Shown: piece after piece, positions 54,089 to 64,000 of the stretch | How the letters are laid out: each line of letters starts with the position of its first letter | How positions within the stretch are numbered: the first letter of the stretch is position 1 | NCBI GenBank assembly: GCA_963819645.1 | Contig: CAWFWZ010000001.1 | Span: 868,001-932,000, forward strand | Source: CAVVDY01 sp963819645 | Lineage (GTDB): Bacteria > Acidobacteriota > Terriglobia > Terriglobales > Acidobacteriaceae | Direction: 5' to 3' | DNA: 64,000 nt | Notes under the pieces: model-generated | Told to the model about the DNA's origin: nothing | Databases searched by the model: none | Seen by the model: only the letters and a program-made list of their open reading frames with translations | Translations under genes and position numbers: made by a program

Positions 54089-55499
54089 TCACAACGACGT
54101 TGCCGCCGCGCTTTCTCGCGATGCCGGAATCGAGATTACAGCGACGCATCCGACTGCATCCTTGCGATTGAGCAGCTGAATGCTGCCGCCATGGGCTTCC
54201 ACGATGTGCCGGGAGAGAGCCAAGCCCAATGCCGCTGCCGCTTTCTTTGGTGGTGTAGAAAGGCACAAACGCGTTCTCCGGATTCAGCAGGCCCGGTCCG
54301 CTGTCGATGACTTGTATCTGCAAGAAATGTGAGTTGAGCGACCAGCGAATCGAGACCGGAGCTTCCGGCCCCGCCTCATGTCCGGCTTGCATCACCGCTT
54401 CAGCGGCGTTGCGCACGATGTTGATGAGGACCTGCTCCAACTGATCGGGGTCAACGCTGACGGTAACCTCGGGCCCGGGTTCCAGTTGCACGGGAACGCG
54501 GTTTTCGAATGCCGCGCTGCGCTCCAGCAGGCTGCGTATCGGAGTGGGTTGCAGCTTGGGCCCTGGCATCTGCGCGATCTGCCGGTAGGCCTGAAGAAAG
54601 CGATTGAGCGATGCCGAGCGCGCTTCGATGATGCCGAGTCCCTTCTCGAAGTCGGCCTGCTCCTGCTCGCCGATGTCCATGCCTCGCACTCGTAGCAGCA
54701 GAGTGCCGGCGATCGACTTAATTGGCGTCAGCGAGTTGTTGAGCTCGTGGCCAAGCACGCGGATCAGGCGTTGCCATGCGCTGCGCTCTTCTTCGCGCAA
54801 TGCGCGGCTCACGTCCGACAGCAGAATCAGCGTGTGCGGCACGCCTTTCTCGCGGAACGATGTGCGCCGTACCATCCAGCGCGCGTTGGGATTTAGCGGA
54901 CTGCCCGAGGTGACGCCGGTTTCGGACTGGAAAAACGCGGTCAGGCCGATGTCGTCGGCCGTGCGACCCAGCAGGTCGTCTTTCGACTGCTGCAGCAGGC
55001 GCGTTCCGGCGGAGTTGACCAGATTCAGCTTGCCGTTGGGATCAAAGGTGAACAGCGGCGTATCGATTTCTTCCAATACGCGTTTCAACAGCTCCGTCGC
55101 TTCGACCGCAAATGTTTTTTGTTCGGAGAGAGTATCTGCCAGCGCGTTGACTTCCAAAGCAAGCTCACCGAGCGCGTCATTCTGAACTGCTCCTCGGGCG
55201 CGGAAGGAGAAGTCTTCCTCACGCAACGATGAGATGACATTGGTGAGCGTTTGCAGAGGACGAATGACCTGGTCGTGGAGAACAGCTTCGAAGACTAGGA
55301 AGAAGATGAAGAGAATTACTCCCAGGGACCACTTCGTGTCGCGCGACCAGTTCTGCTGTGAGATCAGGAGAATGGCGACGATCAGTCCCGGCCCGGCCAG
55401 CAGTAGCGAGAATACCCGAATGCGGCGTTCGTAGACTCGGCGAAGTCTCCGCTTGTGCGGCGAGTATGCGCTCGCAGGCCCATGTCGGCTAGATACCAT
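54089..55499 (-). CDS. NtrY-like sensor histidine kinase (frameshifted near the C-terminus)
   Basis: About 470 residues from ATG 55499, overlapping the NtrC-type gene by 11 nt. Two hydrophobic segments (VFSLLLAGPGLIVAILLI, SLGVILFIFFLVFEAVL), a HAMP-like linker (RPLQTLTNVISSLREEDF), PAS (IDTPLFTFDPNGKLNLVN), His box LIRVLGHELNNSLTPIKSIA, and HATPase (IVRNAAEAVMQAG, DSGPGLLNPENAF). The ATP lid ESGSGIGLALSRHIVEAHGG is recovered by removing one base from CCC at 54225-54227; this places the true stop at 54089. The usual N-terminal periplasmic domain of NtrY is missing. Cognate partner: the adjacent NtrC-type regulator. Confidence 0.85.
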
Positions 55500-56886
55500 G
55501 CTTTTCCATGCGCCGGTAGAGCGCGCCACGGCTTAGTCCCAGCGCCTCCGCCGCTTGCGTGACATTCCCCTGGAACCGCTGCAACGCTTTGCGAATGAGC
55601 ACAGCTTCCATTGATTCCAGGCTCATGTCGTCGACGGTGACGGATCCGGTGCGCTGCTGCGAGAGCCCGAGATCGGCCGCCTGCAAGTCGGAGGAGCGGG
55701 ACATGAGTACGGCGCGCTCCAACGTGTGCTCCAACTCGCGGACGTTTCCCGGCCAGGGATGCTGTAGCAGCGCCTGTATCGCAGCGGGTTCGAAGCCACG
55801 AATGTCGCGACGATACCGGGTGGTATAGCGCGCCAGGAAATACGCCGCCAGCACCGGAATGTCTTCGCGCCGATCGCGCAACGGCGGTAGTTGAATTTCG
55901 ACGGTGTTCAGGCGGAAGAGCAGGTCCTCGCGGAATTGCTGGTTAGCGCACGCAGCGCGCAGATCCATGTTGGTCGCGGCGACAACCCGCACATCCACCT
56001 GCTTGGAGCGCGACGAGCCGACACGTTCGATCTCTCCCGACTCCAGCACGCGCAGTAGCTTGGCTTGCTGGCGGTAGGGAACATTGCCAATTTCGTCGAG
56101 GAAAATTGTGCCGCCGTGTGCCAACTCGAAGCGGCCGATGCGGTCCGTCTTGGCGTCCGTGAACGCGCCTTTTACGTGGCCAAACAGTTCGCTCTCAAAG
56201 ACGCCTTCGGAGAGCGCGCCGGTATTGACCGCCACCAGCGAACGTTGTGCGCGTGCCGAAAGCGCGTGAATCGTTTGCGCAACCACTTCCTTGCCGGTGC
56301 CGTGCTCGCCGAGGATAAGAACGTTGGCGTCCGATGGCGCGATGCGCGTGATCGTCTCCATTACGCTCTTCATCGCCGGGGCGGTCGCGATGAAGTCCGG
56401 ACGATTCTCCGCCTTGAGCAAGCGGTTCTCGGCCTCCAGGTGCTGCGCTTTTTGCAGCGCGCGATAGAGCTCAATCTGCGTGCGAACGATCGAAACCAGT
56501 CGCTCGTTATCCCACGGCTTCTGGATGAAGTCGCGGGCGCCGCGCCGCATCGCCTCGACGGCAAGCTGCACGTTGGCCCACGCAGTCATGACGATCACCG
56601 GCAGATTGCTGTCGATGGCGACGATCTCAGACAGCAGGGTGAGACCTTCCTGCCCGGAGGTGGTGTCGCGCGTGTAGTTCAGGTCGATGAGCACGGCGTC
56701 GTAGTTGTCGAGCGACAGCGCCTCGCGCACCAGAGCGGGAGAGCGCGCCGTGTCGACCTGGTATCCCTGTGCCGTGAGCAACAGTTGGATGGCGTCGAGT
56801 ATGTCCTGTTGATCGTCCGCCGCCAGCACCCTGGGGCGTTCGCTGTCCACAGTGCGGGGCCTGCGGGCTGAGCGTACCGGATTCAT
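55489..56886 (-). CDS. NtrC-family sigma-54-dependent response regulator
   Basis: 465 residues from ATG 56886 (MNPVRS). Receiver (about 18-130: AADDQQDILDAIQL, LIDLNYT for the phospho-Asp, MTAWAN, QKPWDNERL). AAA+ domain with Walker A GEHGTGKE, sigma-54 contact loop KGAFTDA (a GAFTGA variant), Walker B GGTIFLDEIG, and arginine fingers in FREDLLFRLN. Fis-type helix-turn-helix (IRKALQRFQGNVTQAAEALGLSRGALYRRMEKHG). It lies 4 nt after tolC in the export operon and likely controls it through RNA polymerase sigma-54. Confidence 0.92.
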   Translation of the reverse strand: MNPVRSARRPRTVDSERPRVLAADDQQDILDAIQLLLTAQGYQVDTARSPALVREALSLDNYDAVLIDLNYTRDTTSGQEGLTLLSEIVAIDSNLPVIVMTAWANVQLAVEAMRRGARDFIQKPWDNERLVSIVRTQIELYRALQKAQHLEAENRLLKAENRPDFIATAPAMKSVMETITRIAPSDANVLILGEHGTGKEVVAQTIHALSARAQRSLVAVNTGALSEGVFESELFGHVKGAFTDAKTDRIGRFELAHGGTIFLDEIGNVPYRQQAKLLRVLESGEIERVGSSRSKQVDVRVVAATNMDLRAACANQQFREDLLFRLNTVEIQLPPLRDRREDIPVLAAYFLARYTTRYRRDIRGFEPAAIQALLQHPWPGNVRELEHTLERAVLMSRSSDLQAADLGLSQQRTGSVTVDDMSLESMEAVLIRKALQRFQGNVTQAAEALGLSRGALYRRMEKHGI

Positions 56887-56890
56887 GTCC

Positions 56891-58882
56891 CTACTTTCGA
56901 GAGCTGGCTGTACCATTGATCGCGTCCTGCACCTGGATGCCATTATGTTCTAAAGTTCTTCCAGTTGCACGGTCCACCTCGACCCGTGACTTCTCGTACG
57001 CCGTCATAGCATTCACGAAGTCAAGCTGCGCCAGGGCCAGGTCGCGCTGCGCGCCCAGAGTTTGAAAGCTGGATGCGGCGCCCAACTGCTGCTCTTTCTG
57101 GGTGATCTCGAACAGGTGCTGTGCCAGAGTCGCGCCCCTTCGCGGCGGCGGTAACCCGAGCCGCGCTCTGCTCCAGCGCGTAGCGGGCGTTGCGGACTTC
57201 GATGCGAATTTGCTTTTTCAATTCTTCGAGTCGCACTTCAGCCTGGCGATATTCCAGCTCAGAACGGTACTGGTCGGCTTTCGCGACGCGATTTCGCAGC
57301 GGGATGTTGAGCGACGCGCCGATAAAGTAGTCCGACGCCGAGCCATTCCATGCGTTGCTGAAAGCGCCGCCGAAGTCTCTGGGCACAGTGTTCATGCCGC
57401 CCAGCGTGTACGCCGGATTGTCCAGGCCGGCCAGGCCGGTACCTCCGTAGGAGGCAATCAGGTCAACACTCGGCAGAAGCGCGTTGCGGGCTGCCTTGCG
57501 GCTGATCTCGCGGTTGTGCAAGTCAATCGTCGATTCCGACAACTCCGGCCGCGCCTGCAACGCCTCCTGGATGAGATCGAGGATGGGCACGGGCTGTCAC
57601 TTGTACCGTTCTGTCCTGCAGACGTGTCGGTGGGAACTACCGGCATCTCTTCCAGCACGGGATCGTCGAGCGATTTTGTCAGCGCGTTCTTGATTAACGA
57701 TTCCTGCAACTGAAGATTGGTGCGCGCGATGGTCAGGTCCTGGTCGCGGCGCGAGACCTCGGCTTCGGCACGGGTGACGTCGAGGGCGGGAATGGCCTGC
57801 AGGTTGAGCTGCTTTTTTGCGATGTCGAACGACTGCTGCGCAAAGGCCAGCGACTGCTCGTTCACCCGCGCCTGCTCATAGGCGCTGACCAGGTCCCAGT
57901 AAATGTTCTCGATCTGGGTAACGGTGGCGATCACCTGGTTACGGAAGCCGATGTCGGAAATCTCTTTGTCATTCTTCGCAATGCGCAGGTAGCGAAGGTT
58001 AGGCCCGAACCCGAAGCCGGCGAGCAGTGGTTGCCGGACTTGAAATTGCGTTTGCGCGTTCAACGCCGGCGACAGACTGGTGAAGATGCTGTTGACGGTC
58101 TGCCGATTATTGAAGAACTGCGCCGTGACAATGGTGCCGGTCGAAAATGCCTGCTGATAGGCAAGATTGACGGTGCCGGTATTCTGCTGAAGGGTGGGTA
58201 CGCCGTTCAGTTGCAGGTTGGCTTGCGGCAGCGTGAGATGCTCGACTCCGCCGTTACCGGTTATCGACGGATCAAAGCTGGGAACGTTCGTACCGGTACC
58301 GAGTGTCGATTCCACCAATCCGGACGCGCCTGCACCAGCGCCACCAGCGCCGCCTGTCGTACCACCCGCGCCTGCTCCGGGAGCTCCGGCGCCAAAGCCG
58401 CCGACGCCGCCGCCCGGCGTGTTTTGCACGATACCGGTGTTGACGCCGCGGAAGATGCCGCCGGCCTTGGTGCGCAGAATATCGGTATCGGCGATGGGCA
58501 GGTTGTAGCGTGCAATCACCAGGTCCAGATTGTTTTCCAGCGCCAGATCGATTGCGTCACGCAGCGAGATGTAGAGCTTGCCGTCGCGAATCAGAGACTG
58601 CAGCAGCGACGAGTTGCCCATATTCGGTTGCGGCACCGTTGCTGGCTGGTAGGGCGCGAGCGGGCCGTACGACCTTGGCATCTGCAACGAAGGCGGCGTG
58701 GCCAACGATACATGCGGCTGCGGCGCCGTCGGCAGCGGAGGAGCTTGTTCCTGCGGTTGCGAAGCGGTTGTCGTCGGAGGGGACTGCTCCTGTGGTTGCT
58801 GCGCCAAGGTAGTGAGCGGGCCGCCGAAAATCATAGCGGCGAGGGCCAAGACTGCGCATGGCTTGCGGAGATTTTCAATCAC
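56891..58882 (-). CDS. TolC-family outer-membrane efflux protein (frameshifted twice)
   Basis: Pieces: 58882-~57600 (signal peptide PCAVLALAAMIFGGPLTTLA, Pro-rich segment, LYISLRDAIDLALENNLDLVIARYNL, Gly/Ala-rich insert at about 155-185, LAYQQAFSTGTIVTAQF), ~57600-~57140 (PILDLIQEALQARPELSEST, RNRVAKADQYRSELEYRQAEVRLEEL) and ~57140-56891 (SSFQTLGAQRDLALAQLDFVNAMTAYEKSRVEVDRATG). About 660 residues, longer than E. coli TolC because of the N-terminal insert. It forms the outer-membrane channel for the adjacent ABC exporter. Overlaps the ATPase gene by 4 nt. Confidence 0.85.
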
Positions 58883-59578
58883 CGGGCCACCACCTCGCGC
58901 GCTGCGTTGCGTTCTTCCGAAACAATCCAGCCATCGCGCAACTGTATGGTTCGTCCGCCGTAGGCTGCGTTCGCCTCGGAATGAGTTACTTGCACGATGG
59001 TGGTTCCTTCACGATTCAACTCGCAGAAAAGCTCCATGATCTCCTTGGCCTGGCTGGAGTGCAGATTGCCGGTTGGCTCATCGGCCAAAAGCAACGCCGG
59101 CTTGTGAATGATGGCGCGCGCGATGCCCACCAACTGCTGCTGCCCGCCCGACAGCTGGCTGGGGTAGAGGTCTTTCTTGGCGACAATCTGAAAACGATCG
59201 AGCGTGTCGGCCACCATGGCCTGCCGCTCCGATTTAGGCGATGTCTTTGTACGAGAGCGGAAGATCGATGTTCTCCTGCACGGTCAGGTCATCGATCAGG
59301 TGATAGCTCTGAAAGACCATGCCGATGTTGCGCTTGGCGAGTTCAGCGCGACCCTTGCGCTTGAGCTCATGTACCGGTTGCTCACCGAAGAAGTATTCGC
59401 CGCGCCATTCGTCATCGAGCAAGGCCAGCACGTTCAGCAGCGAAGACTTGCCTGCGCCGGAAGGTCCCATCAGGGTAAGGAAGTCGCCGCGCTCGATCTT
59501 CAGGTTGATACGGCGCAGCACCCAGGTCTCGCCCGCGGCAGTCTTGTAGCTTCGTTCAACGTCCTTAAGGTTAATCAT
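58879..59578 (-). CDS. MacB/LolD-type ABC transporter ATP-binding protein (frameshifted)
   Basis: About 232 residues. Walker A GPSGAGKSS, Q-loop GMVFQSYHLID, then after the break LSGGQQQLVGIARA (signature), ALLLADEPTGNL (Walker B) and the H-loop VTHSE. Removing one G from GG at 59237-59238 joins the pieces (SYKDIAKSERQAMV). It powers the ADOP permeases encoded immediately upstream. Confidence 0.9.
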
Positions 59579-59586
59579 GTGATTTT

Positions 59587-62108
59587 CTATTCGTATCGCA
59601 ACGCTTTCATCGGCTCGACACCGGCGGCCCTGCGCACCGGCAGCAGTGCGGCCGCAAGCACAACCAATGCGATGATGCCGACTACCGACAGCAGAGTCAG
59701 TGGGTCGTGATTCGTGACGCCGAACAATTGGTTGCGCAACAGTCGGCCACTCACAACCGCCAGCGGAACAGCTACAACAAAGCTGATCAGCAGTAGGCGG
59801 CCAACCTCGCCGAACATCATGCGCAGCACTGCCGCGCGATCTGCGCCCAGAGCCATGCGGATGCCGATCTCACGCGTACGTTGCGTGGCCGAGAACGCCA
59901 GCACGCCGTAAAGCCCGATGGCGCACAACAACGTCGCGAGCACGCCGAAGGAGGTGGCCAGGAAGGTCACCAGCTTCTCTGTGGTCAGCTGGGTGTCGAT
60001 CTGGTCGTCCATATTGTGGAAGCTATCGAGCACCAGCTTGGGATCAATCTGCTGTACCGCGGCGCGAACGCTGCCCATCAGCGCATCGGGCGATGAGGAG
60101 GTCCGCAGGTAGTACGTCATATCGAAACGCCTGCGGTCGGTGTCGTGATCGATTGCCAGATAGCCAGTTGGCTTCGAGGGCGTGCGCAGGTCCGAATGCT
60201 TAACGTCGCGCACGACCCCGATAATCTGGATGTCGGTCTTCACCGTGGGCCCGCCACCGAGTCCGTAATAGCGCCCGATCGCGGCTTGTGGACTGGCAAA
60301 ATATTTCTTGGCGAACGTCTCGTTGATGACCGCGACCCTGGCCGCATCGGGACGATTGTCCTCATCGGTTATCGCGCGTCCAGCGACCAGCGGCATGTCC
60401 ATGGTCGCGAAGTAACCGGGCGTGACCTGTCCACGTTCGACATCGGTGTCGTCTTGAGACGACTCTGGTATGCCGGCCACTGTGATGTTCGTGCCGGTAT
60501 CGTTGCCGGAGAGCTCGGGATCATCCGTCGCAGCGACCGACCTTACGCCGGGAAGCGCCTTCATGGTTTCCAGCAGGCGCCGCGCGAGTGCAGGGCCGCT
60601 GGTCTTGTCATATCCCGCCAGCATGGGATCGATGGTGAAGGTCAGCAAATGATCGGGACGGAAACCCACATCGACGGAGCGCAGGTTCTTCATGGTGCGC
60701 ACGAACAGGCCTGCGCCAAACAGCAGCAGCACGCTCAGAGCCGATTTGCACGCCGACAAAGATCCTTTTGATGCGAGATTGGCGAGTAGTTGCGGTGCTC
60801 ACCTGCTGCTTCAACGCAGCTGTCAGGTCGGGACGCCAGAATTCCATTGCCGGCACAACGCTGAAGACCAACCCGGCCAGTATGCCGACGACGAGATTGA
60901 AGCCAAACACGCGCAGGTCAAGACCTGAGCTAAGGGGATGCATGTTCGGATCGCTGAACATGCGACTTATCAGCAGGCTAGTCAGCTCAGGCGCCAGCGC
61001 TAGTCCCAGCAAGCCGCCGCCAATGCCGAGCAGCATGCCTTCCATCAACAGTTGCTGAACGATGCGACCACGTCTGGCGCCCAGCGAGTAACGCACCGAC
61101 ATTTCGCGCGTGCGTCCAGCCGCGCGCACCAGCAGCAGGCTTGCGAGGTTGGCACAGGCGATGACAATCACCAGCACGACCATGCCCATGACGATGAGCA
61201 GCGGAGTGCGTATCTGGTCGCGTAAGGGCGAGAAGCCGCGGCTGGCATCGAGCAGCGAAACCTTGGACTTGGTGACGAAGCGCTCGATGAACTTCGCGGA
61301 GTTATCGTGGATTTCTTTCAGCTCTTCCTGGCGCAGTCCTTTCCATAGCGGCTCCAGTCCAGCCTCGGCCGTGGCGACGGACTCGCCCGGTTTGAGGCGC
61401 GCGATGATGTTCAGCCAGCGCGAGCGATGCTTGTCGAGATCGTTCCAACCAGGCGTCACCTCCGCCTTCATCATCATGGGAACGAACAGGTCGGGGCTGT
61501 CGCCCACTACCACGCTCTTGAATCCCGGAGGCGCGACGCCGACGATGGTGAAAGGATGTCCGTTGATCGATATGGTGCTGTTCAGCACGCCGCGATCACT
61601 GCCAAAGCGCCGCACCCAGTACTCGTAACTCAGGACGGCAACGGGATCGCGCTCCTGCACCTCGTCGTCGCTCGGCATGATGAGTCGTCCCACTGCCGGC
61701 GAGAGACCCGAGAACCTGGAAGTAGTTGCCCGAGACCAGTTCGGCCATCCCGAGTTTCGACTCGTTGTGATACTGAATTCCAACCTGCGCCGGAGTGCGC
61801 GCCAGCATTCCATCAAAGACGGAGCTCTTATCGCGCAGGTCACGATACATCGGATAGGAGAAGTAAAGATGGTCGTCTCCGCCCCACGAGCTCACATGAC
61901 CGGAATCGCTTCCAACCGATTTAAGCTGAACCAAGCTACCGGGATCTTTCACCGGCAAGCTGCGCAGCAGTACCTGATCGAGCAGGCTGTAGATGGCCGT
62001 GTTTGCCCCGATGCCCAGCGCCAGAATCGACATGGCAACGAGGGTGAAGCCCGGGCTCTTGCGCAACTGGCGCAGCGCGTAACGAAGGTCCTGTAGCAGG
62101 GCGCTCAT
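59587..62108 (-). CDS. MacB-like ABC permease, acidobacterial duplicated type (ADOP), copy 1 (frameshifted twice)
   Basis: About 838 residues. N-terminus MSALLQDLRYALRQLRKSPG and FTLVAMSILALGIGANTAIYSL, a large periplasmic region (FTIVGVAPPGFKSV), then two FtsX-like cores: LRTPLLIVMGMVVLVIVIACANLASLLLVRAAGRTREM in the middle and LVTFLATSFGVLATLLCAIGLYGVLAFSATQRTREIGIRMALGAD at the end. Pieces 62108-61596, 61843-60608 and 60759-59587 rejoin after removing one base from CCC at 61707-61709 and from CC at 60741-60742. It exports peptides, macrolide-like or lipid molecules by analogy to MacB. Gap to the ATPase is 8 nt. Confidence 0.87.
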
Positions 62109-62111
62109 CTT

Positions 62112-64000
62112 CTATTCCTCTCTCAGCGTTCGCATGGGATCGAGCTTGGACGCGCGGCGCGCCGGCAGATAGCTGGCCAGCAAGACGGTCGCGGCCAGCA
62201 GGGCAGAGGTGGCAAGCAAGCGTCATGCGGATGGAACAGACTGGTCGCGAACAACATGCTGGAGAGCACCCGCCCGGCGAGGAAGGTCGCGAGAAGCTCC
62301 AATGACCAGACCGGCGGCGGCCATTTCCATGCCGCGGCGCAACACCAGGGCGAGCACGTCGGAGCGGCCCGCGCCCAGCGCCATGCGAATGCCGAGTTCG
62401 CGCACGCGCATGTGCACGCCGTAGCTGATGACACCGTACAGGCCGATGGCCGACAGCAGCAGAGCCAGTCCGGCAAACATCGACAGCAGCACCACGATAA
62501 ACCTGCGGCTCACCAGCGAGGTGTCAATGCGCTCGCTCCATGGTCTCGCAGATCGTAAACCGCCTGATTGGAATCCACCTGGCGCACCGCATTGCGGATG
62601 GCATCGGCCATGCTGCTCGGGATTGGCGCTGGTGCGCACCACGATATCGAGACTCACGGCGACGGCGATTGCGAGAGCGGAAGGTAGTAGATGCCCTCTT
62701 TGTTGTCCTGCTCCAGCGACGACACGCGCGCGTGCTTCACCAGCCCGACGATGGTGATGGCGGCTTGTCTTGGATCGAAGTTTGATCTGTTGGCCAACGG
62801 GATCCTGGCCCGGCCAGTAGTCGCGGGCCAGGGTCTCGTCGACGATCGCCACCTGCTGCGTCTTGGCCTGATCGGTCGAGGTGAAGAAGCGGCCTTCGAC
62901 GAGCGGGATCTTCAGGGTGGCAAAAGTAATCGGGCGAAATGGAGACGGATGTTGCCGTGCGGAGGCGGAGCGTTCGGCGGCAGCACCTGGCCAACGATCT
63001 CGAACGAGGCCGAGCCCGCCGTTGGCGGAGAAGGGAAGCGCATCGACCAGGGCGGCATCGGTTACTCCGGCCTGGCTCTTGAGCTGGGTGTCGAGCGCCT
63101 GCGCAAAGGCAGCCTGTTGCTCGTCGGTCTTATAGGTGTCGCGCGGCAGAGTGAGGCTGGCAGACATCAATCCCTGCGGCTCAAAGCCGACTTCGACACG
63201 CTCCGCTTGCTTCAAACTGCGCACCAGTAGTCCGGCGGAGACCAGAAGCAGCATGGCCAGAGCGATTTCGCCAATCACCATCGACGGAGCGCAGCCGCTG
63301 GCGTGCCTTTGCTCGACGGTCTCGGACCGTCCACTCTCCTGCAACGACTGGAACCACCGTATGTGGGTCATCTGGTAGGCCGGACCCACACCACACAGCA
63401 GCGCGCAAACCACGCCGGCGGCGATTACGTACAGCAACACCGGGATGCTGATCTGCACGTGCAGGTTCCGCACCAGGTTTTCCGGCGCGAGCATGAGCAG
63501 CAGAGGAATGGTGGTTCGTCGCCAGAATCAATCCCAGCACGACGCCGATTACGGCGAGCGACGGCAGCTTTCGGTGAAGGCCTGCGCCAGTAGCGTCTTG
63601 CGGCCAGCACCCAGCGCGATGCGGATCGACGTCTCGCGTTGCCGGTCGGACGCGCGCGCCAGTTGCAGTCCGGCGATGTTGGCGCATGCGATGAGCAGCA
63701 CCAGCATGACGGCACCCAGCAAAACTGCCAGCGGCTTGCGCAGATCGCCGGCGACGTACTCCAGCAGCGGCATGGAGAACATGCCCCAACCGGAGACCTT
63801 TGCGTAGCTCTTGTCGCCTTCGGAGTTGACATTCTCGCGCGCCTTCATCGCGAGATACTGGTTGACCTGCTCGATGCTGACGCCGGGCTTCATGCGCGCA
63901 ACGACGAACAGATATTCGTTGTAGCGATAGTTCTGGTCGTGCAGGCGGGCCGGATTCAGCGCCAGCGGAGTCCAGACCTCAGCCTGGTTGGGCCAGCCAA
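62112..64000 (-). CDS. MacB-like ABC permease (ADOP), copy 2 (partial, 5' end outside window; many frameshifts)
   Basis: A second permease of the same type, cut by the right window edge. Readable pieces: 63893-63549 (VMLVLLIACANIAGLQLARASDRQRETSIRIALGAGRK), a middle piece to about 63500 (PSLAVIGVVLGLIL), 63494-62223 (ISIPVLLYVIAAGVVCALLC, IALAMLLLVSAGLLVRSLKQAERVE, LSMFAGLALLLSAIGLYGVISYGVHMRVRELGIRMALGAGRSDVL) and the end LLATSALLAATVLLASYLPARRASKLDPMRTLREE with stop at 62112. At least five indels are needed. Stop lies 3 nt before the next permease. Confidence 0.83.

Noticed and set aside
43149..64000. Interpretation of the split genes as a wave of pseudogenization or programmed frameshifting
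   Set aside because: Single extra bases in short homopolymers explain most breaks and the reading frames are otherwise well conserved, which points to sequencing error.

Overview
The window looks like a chromosomal contig from an Acidobacteriota (Terriglobia-type) bacterium, probably assembled from a metagenome. I infer this from lineage-typical families: an Oar-like TonB receptor with an N-terminal carboxypeptidase-regulatory fold, two tandem acidobacterial-type macrolide-exporter-like (ADOP) permeases, a VWFA-related secreted protein, and small secreted BON and DUF5818-like proteins. Base composition is moderately GC-rich throughout. There is no complete tRNA, rRNA, CRISPR array or insertion sequence.

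Layout. 0-3 kb: outer-membrane TonB receptor plus a LolA-like partner. 5-9.8 kb: a tight minus-strand operon of myo-inositol-1-phosphate synthase, RsbW-like ATPase, a small protein, PPK2 polyphosphate kinase and a SulP anion transporter. 9.8-12.7 kb: secreted CarbReg protein, a minimal site-2 protease behind an (ATCC)6 repeat, and a HugZ-like haem protein. 12.7-14.2 kb: an accessory scar with a tRNA 3'-end fragment, a four-copy decamer repeat, an unknown gene and the decayed N-terminus of an MmeI-like methyltransferase. 14.2-24 kb: signalling block (PAS-GGDEF-EAL, lone receiver, hybrid histidine kinase, FixJ-type regulator, NarL-type regulator with a Glu at the phosphorylation site, receiver-zinc-ribbon fusion). 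24-36 kb: stress block (BON, YfdX, HdeD, GrpE, Hsp20, HAD, thioredoxin-reductase-like, sigma factor, DnaK, aldo/keto reductase, UBP zinc finger, triple BON). 36-54 kb: mixed envelope and metabolic genes (VWA, DUF3300, MscS, DoxX, SnoaL, PepD, BNR-repeat protein, malic enzyme, arylsulfatase). 54-64 kb: one minus-strand operon encoding two ADOP permeases, a MacB/LolD-like ATPase, TolC and an NtrC/NtrY-type regulatory pair.

At least 15 genes are broken by single-base frameshifts. In most of them the reading frame is restored by removing one base from a short homopolymer run, and doing so rebuilds a conserved protein. I therefore read the breaks as sequencing or assembly errors, densest at the right end, and annotate these genes as single loci.

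The most interesting non-coding signal is a two-part element found twice upstream of secreted CarbReg-type genes: a palindrome and a second block separated by exactly 32 nt in both copies. The most interesting gene set is the YfdX-HdeD-Hsp20-DnaK-GrpE-redox cluster, which resembles the transmissible locus of stress tolerance in content but not in order.
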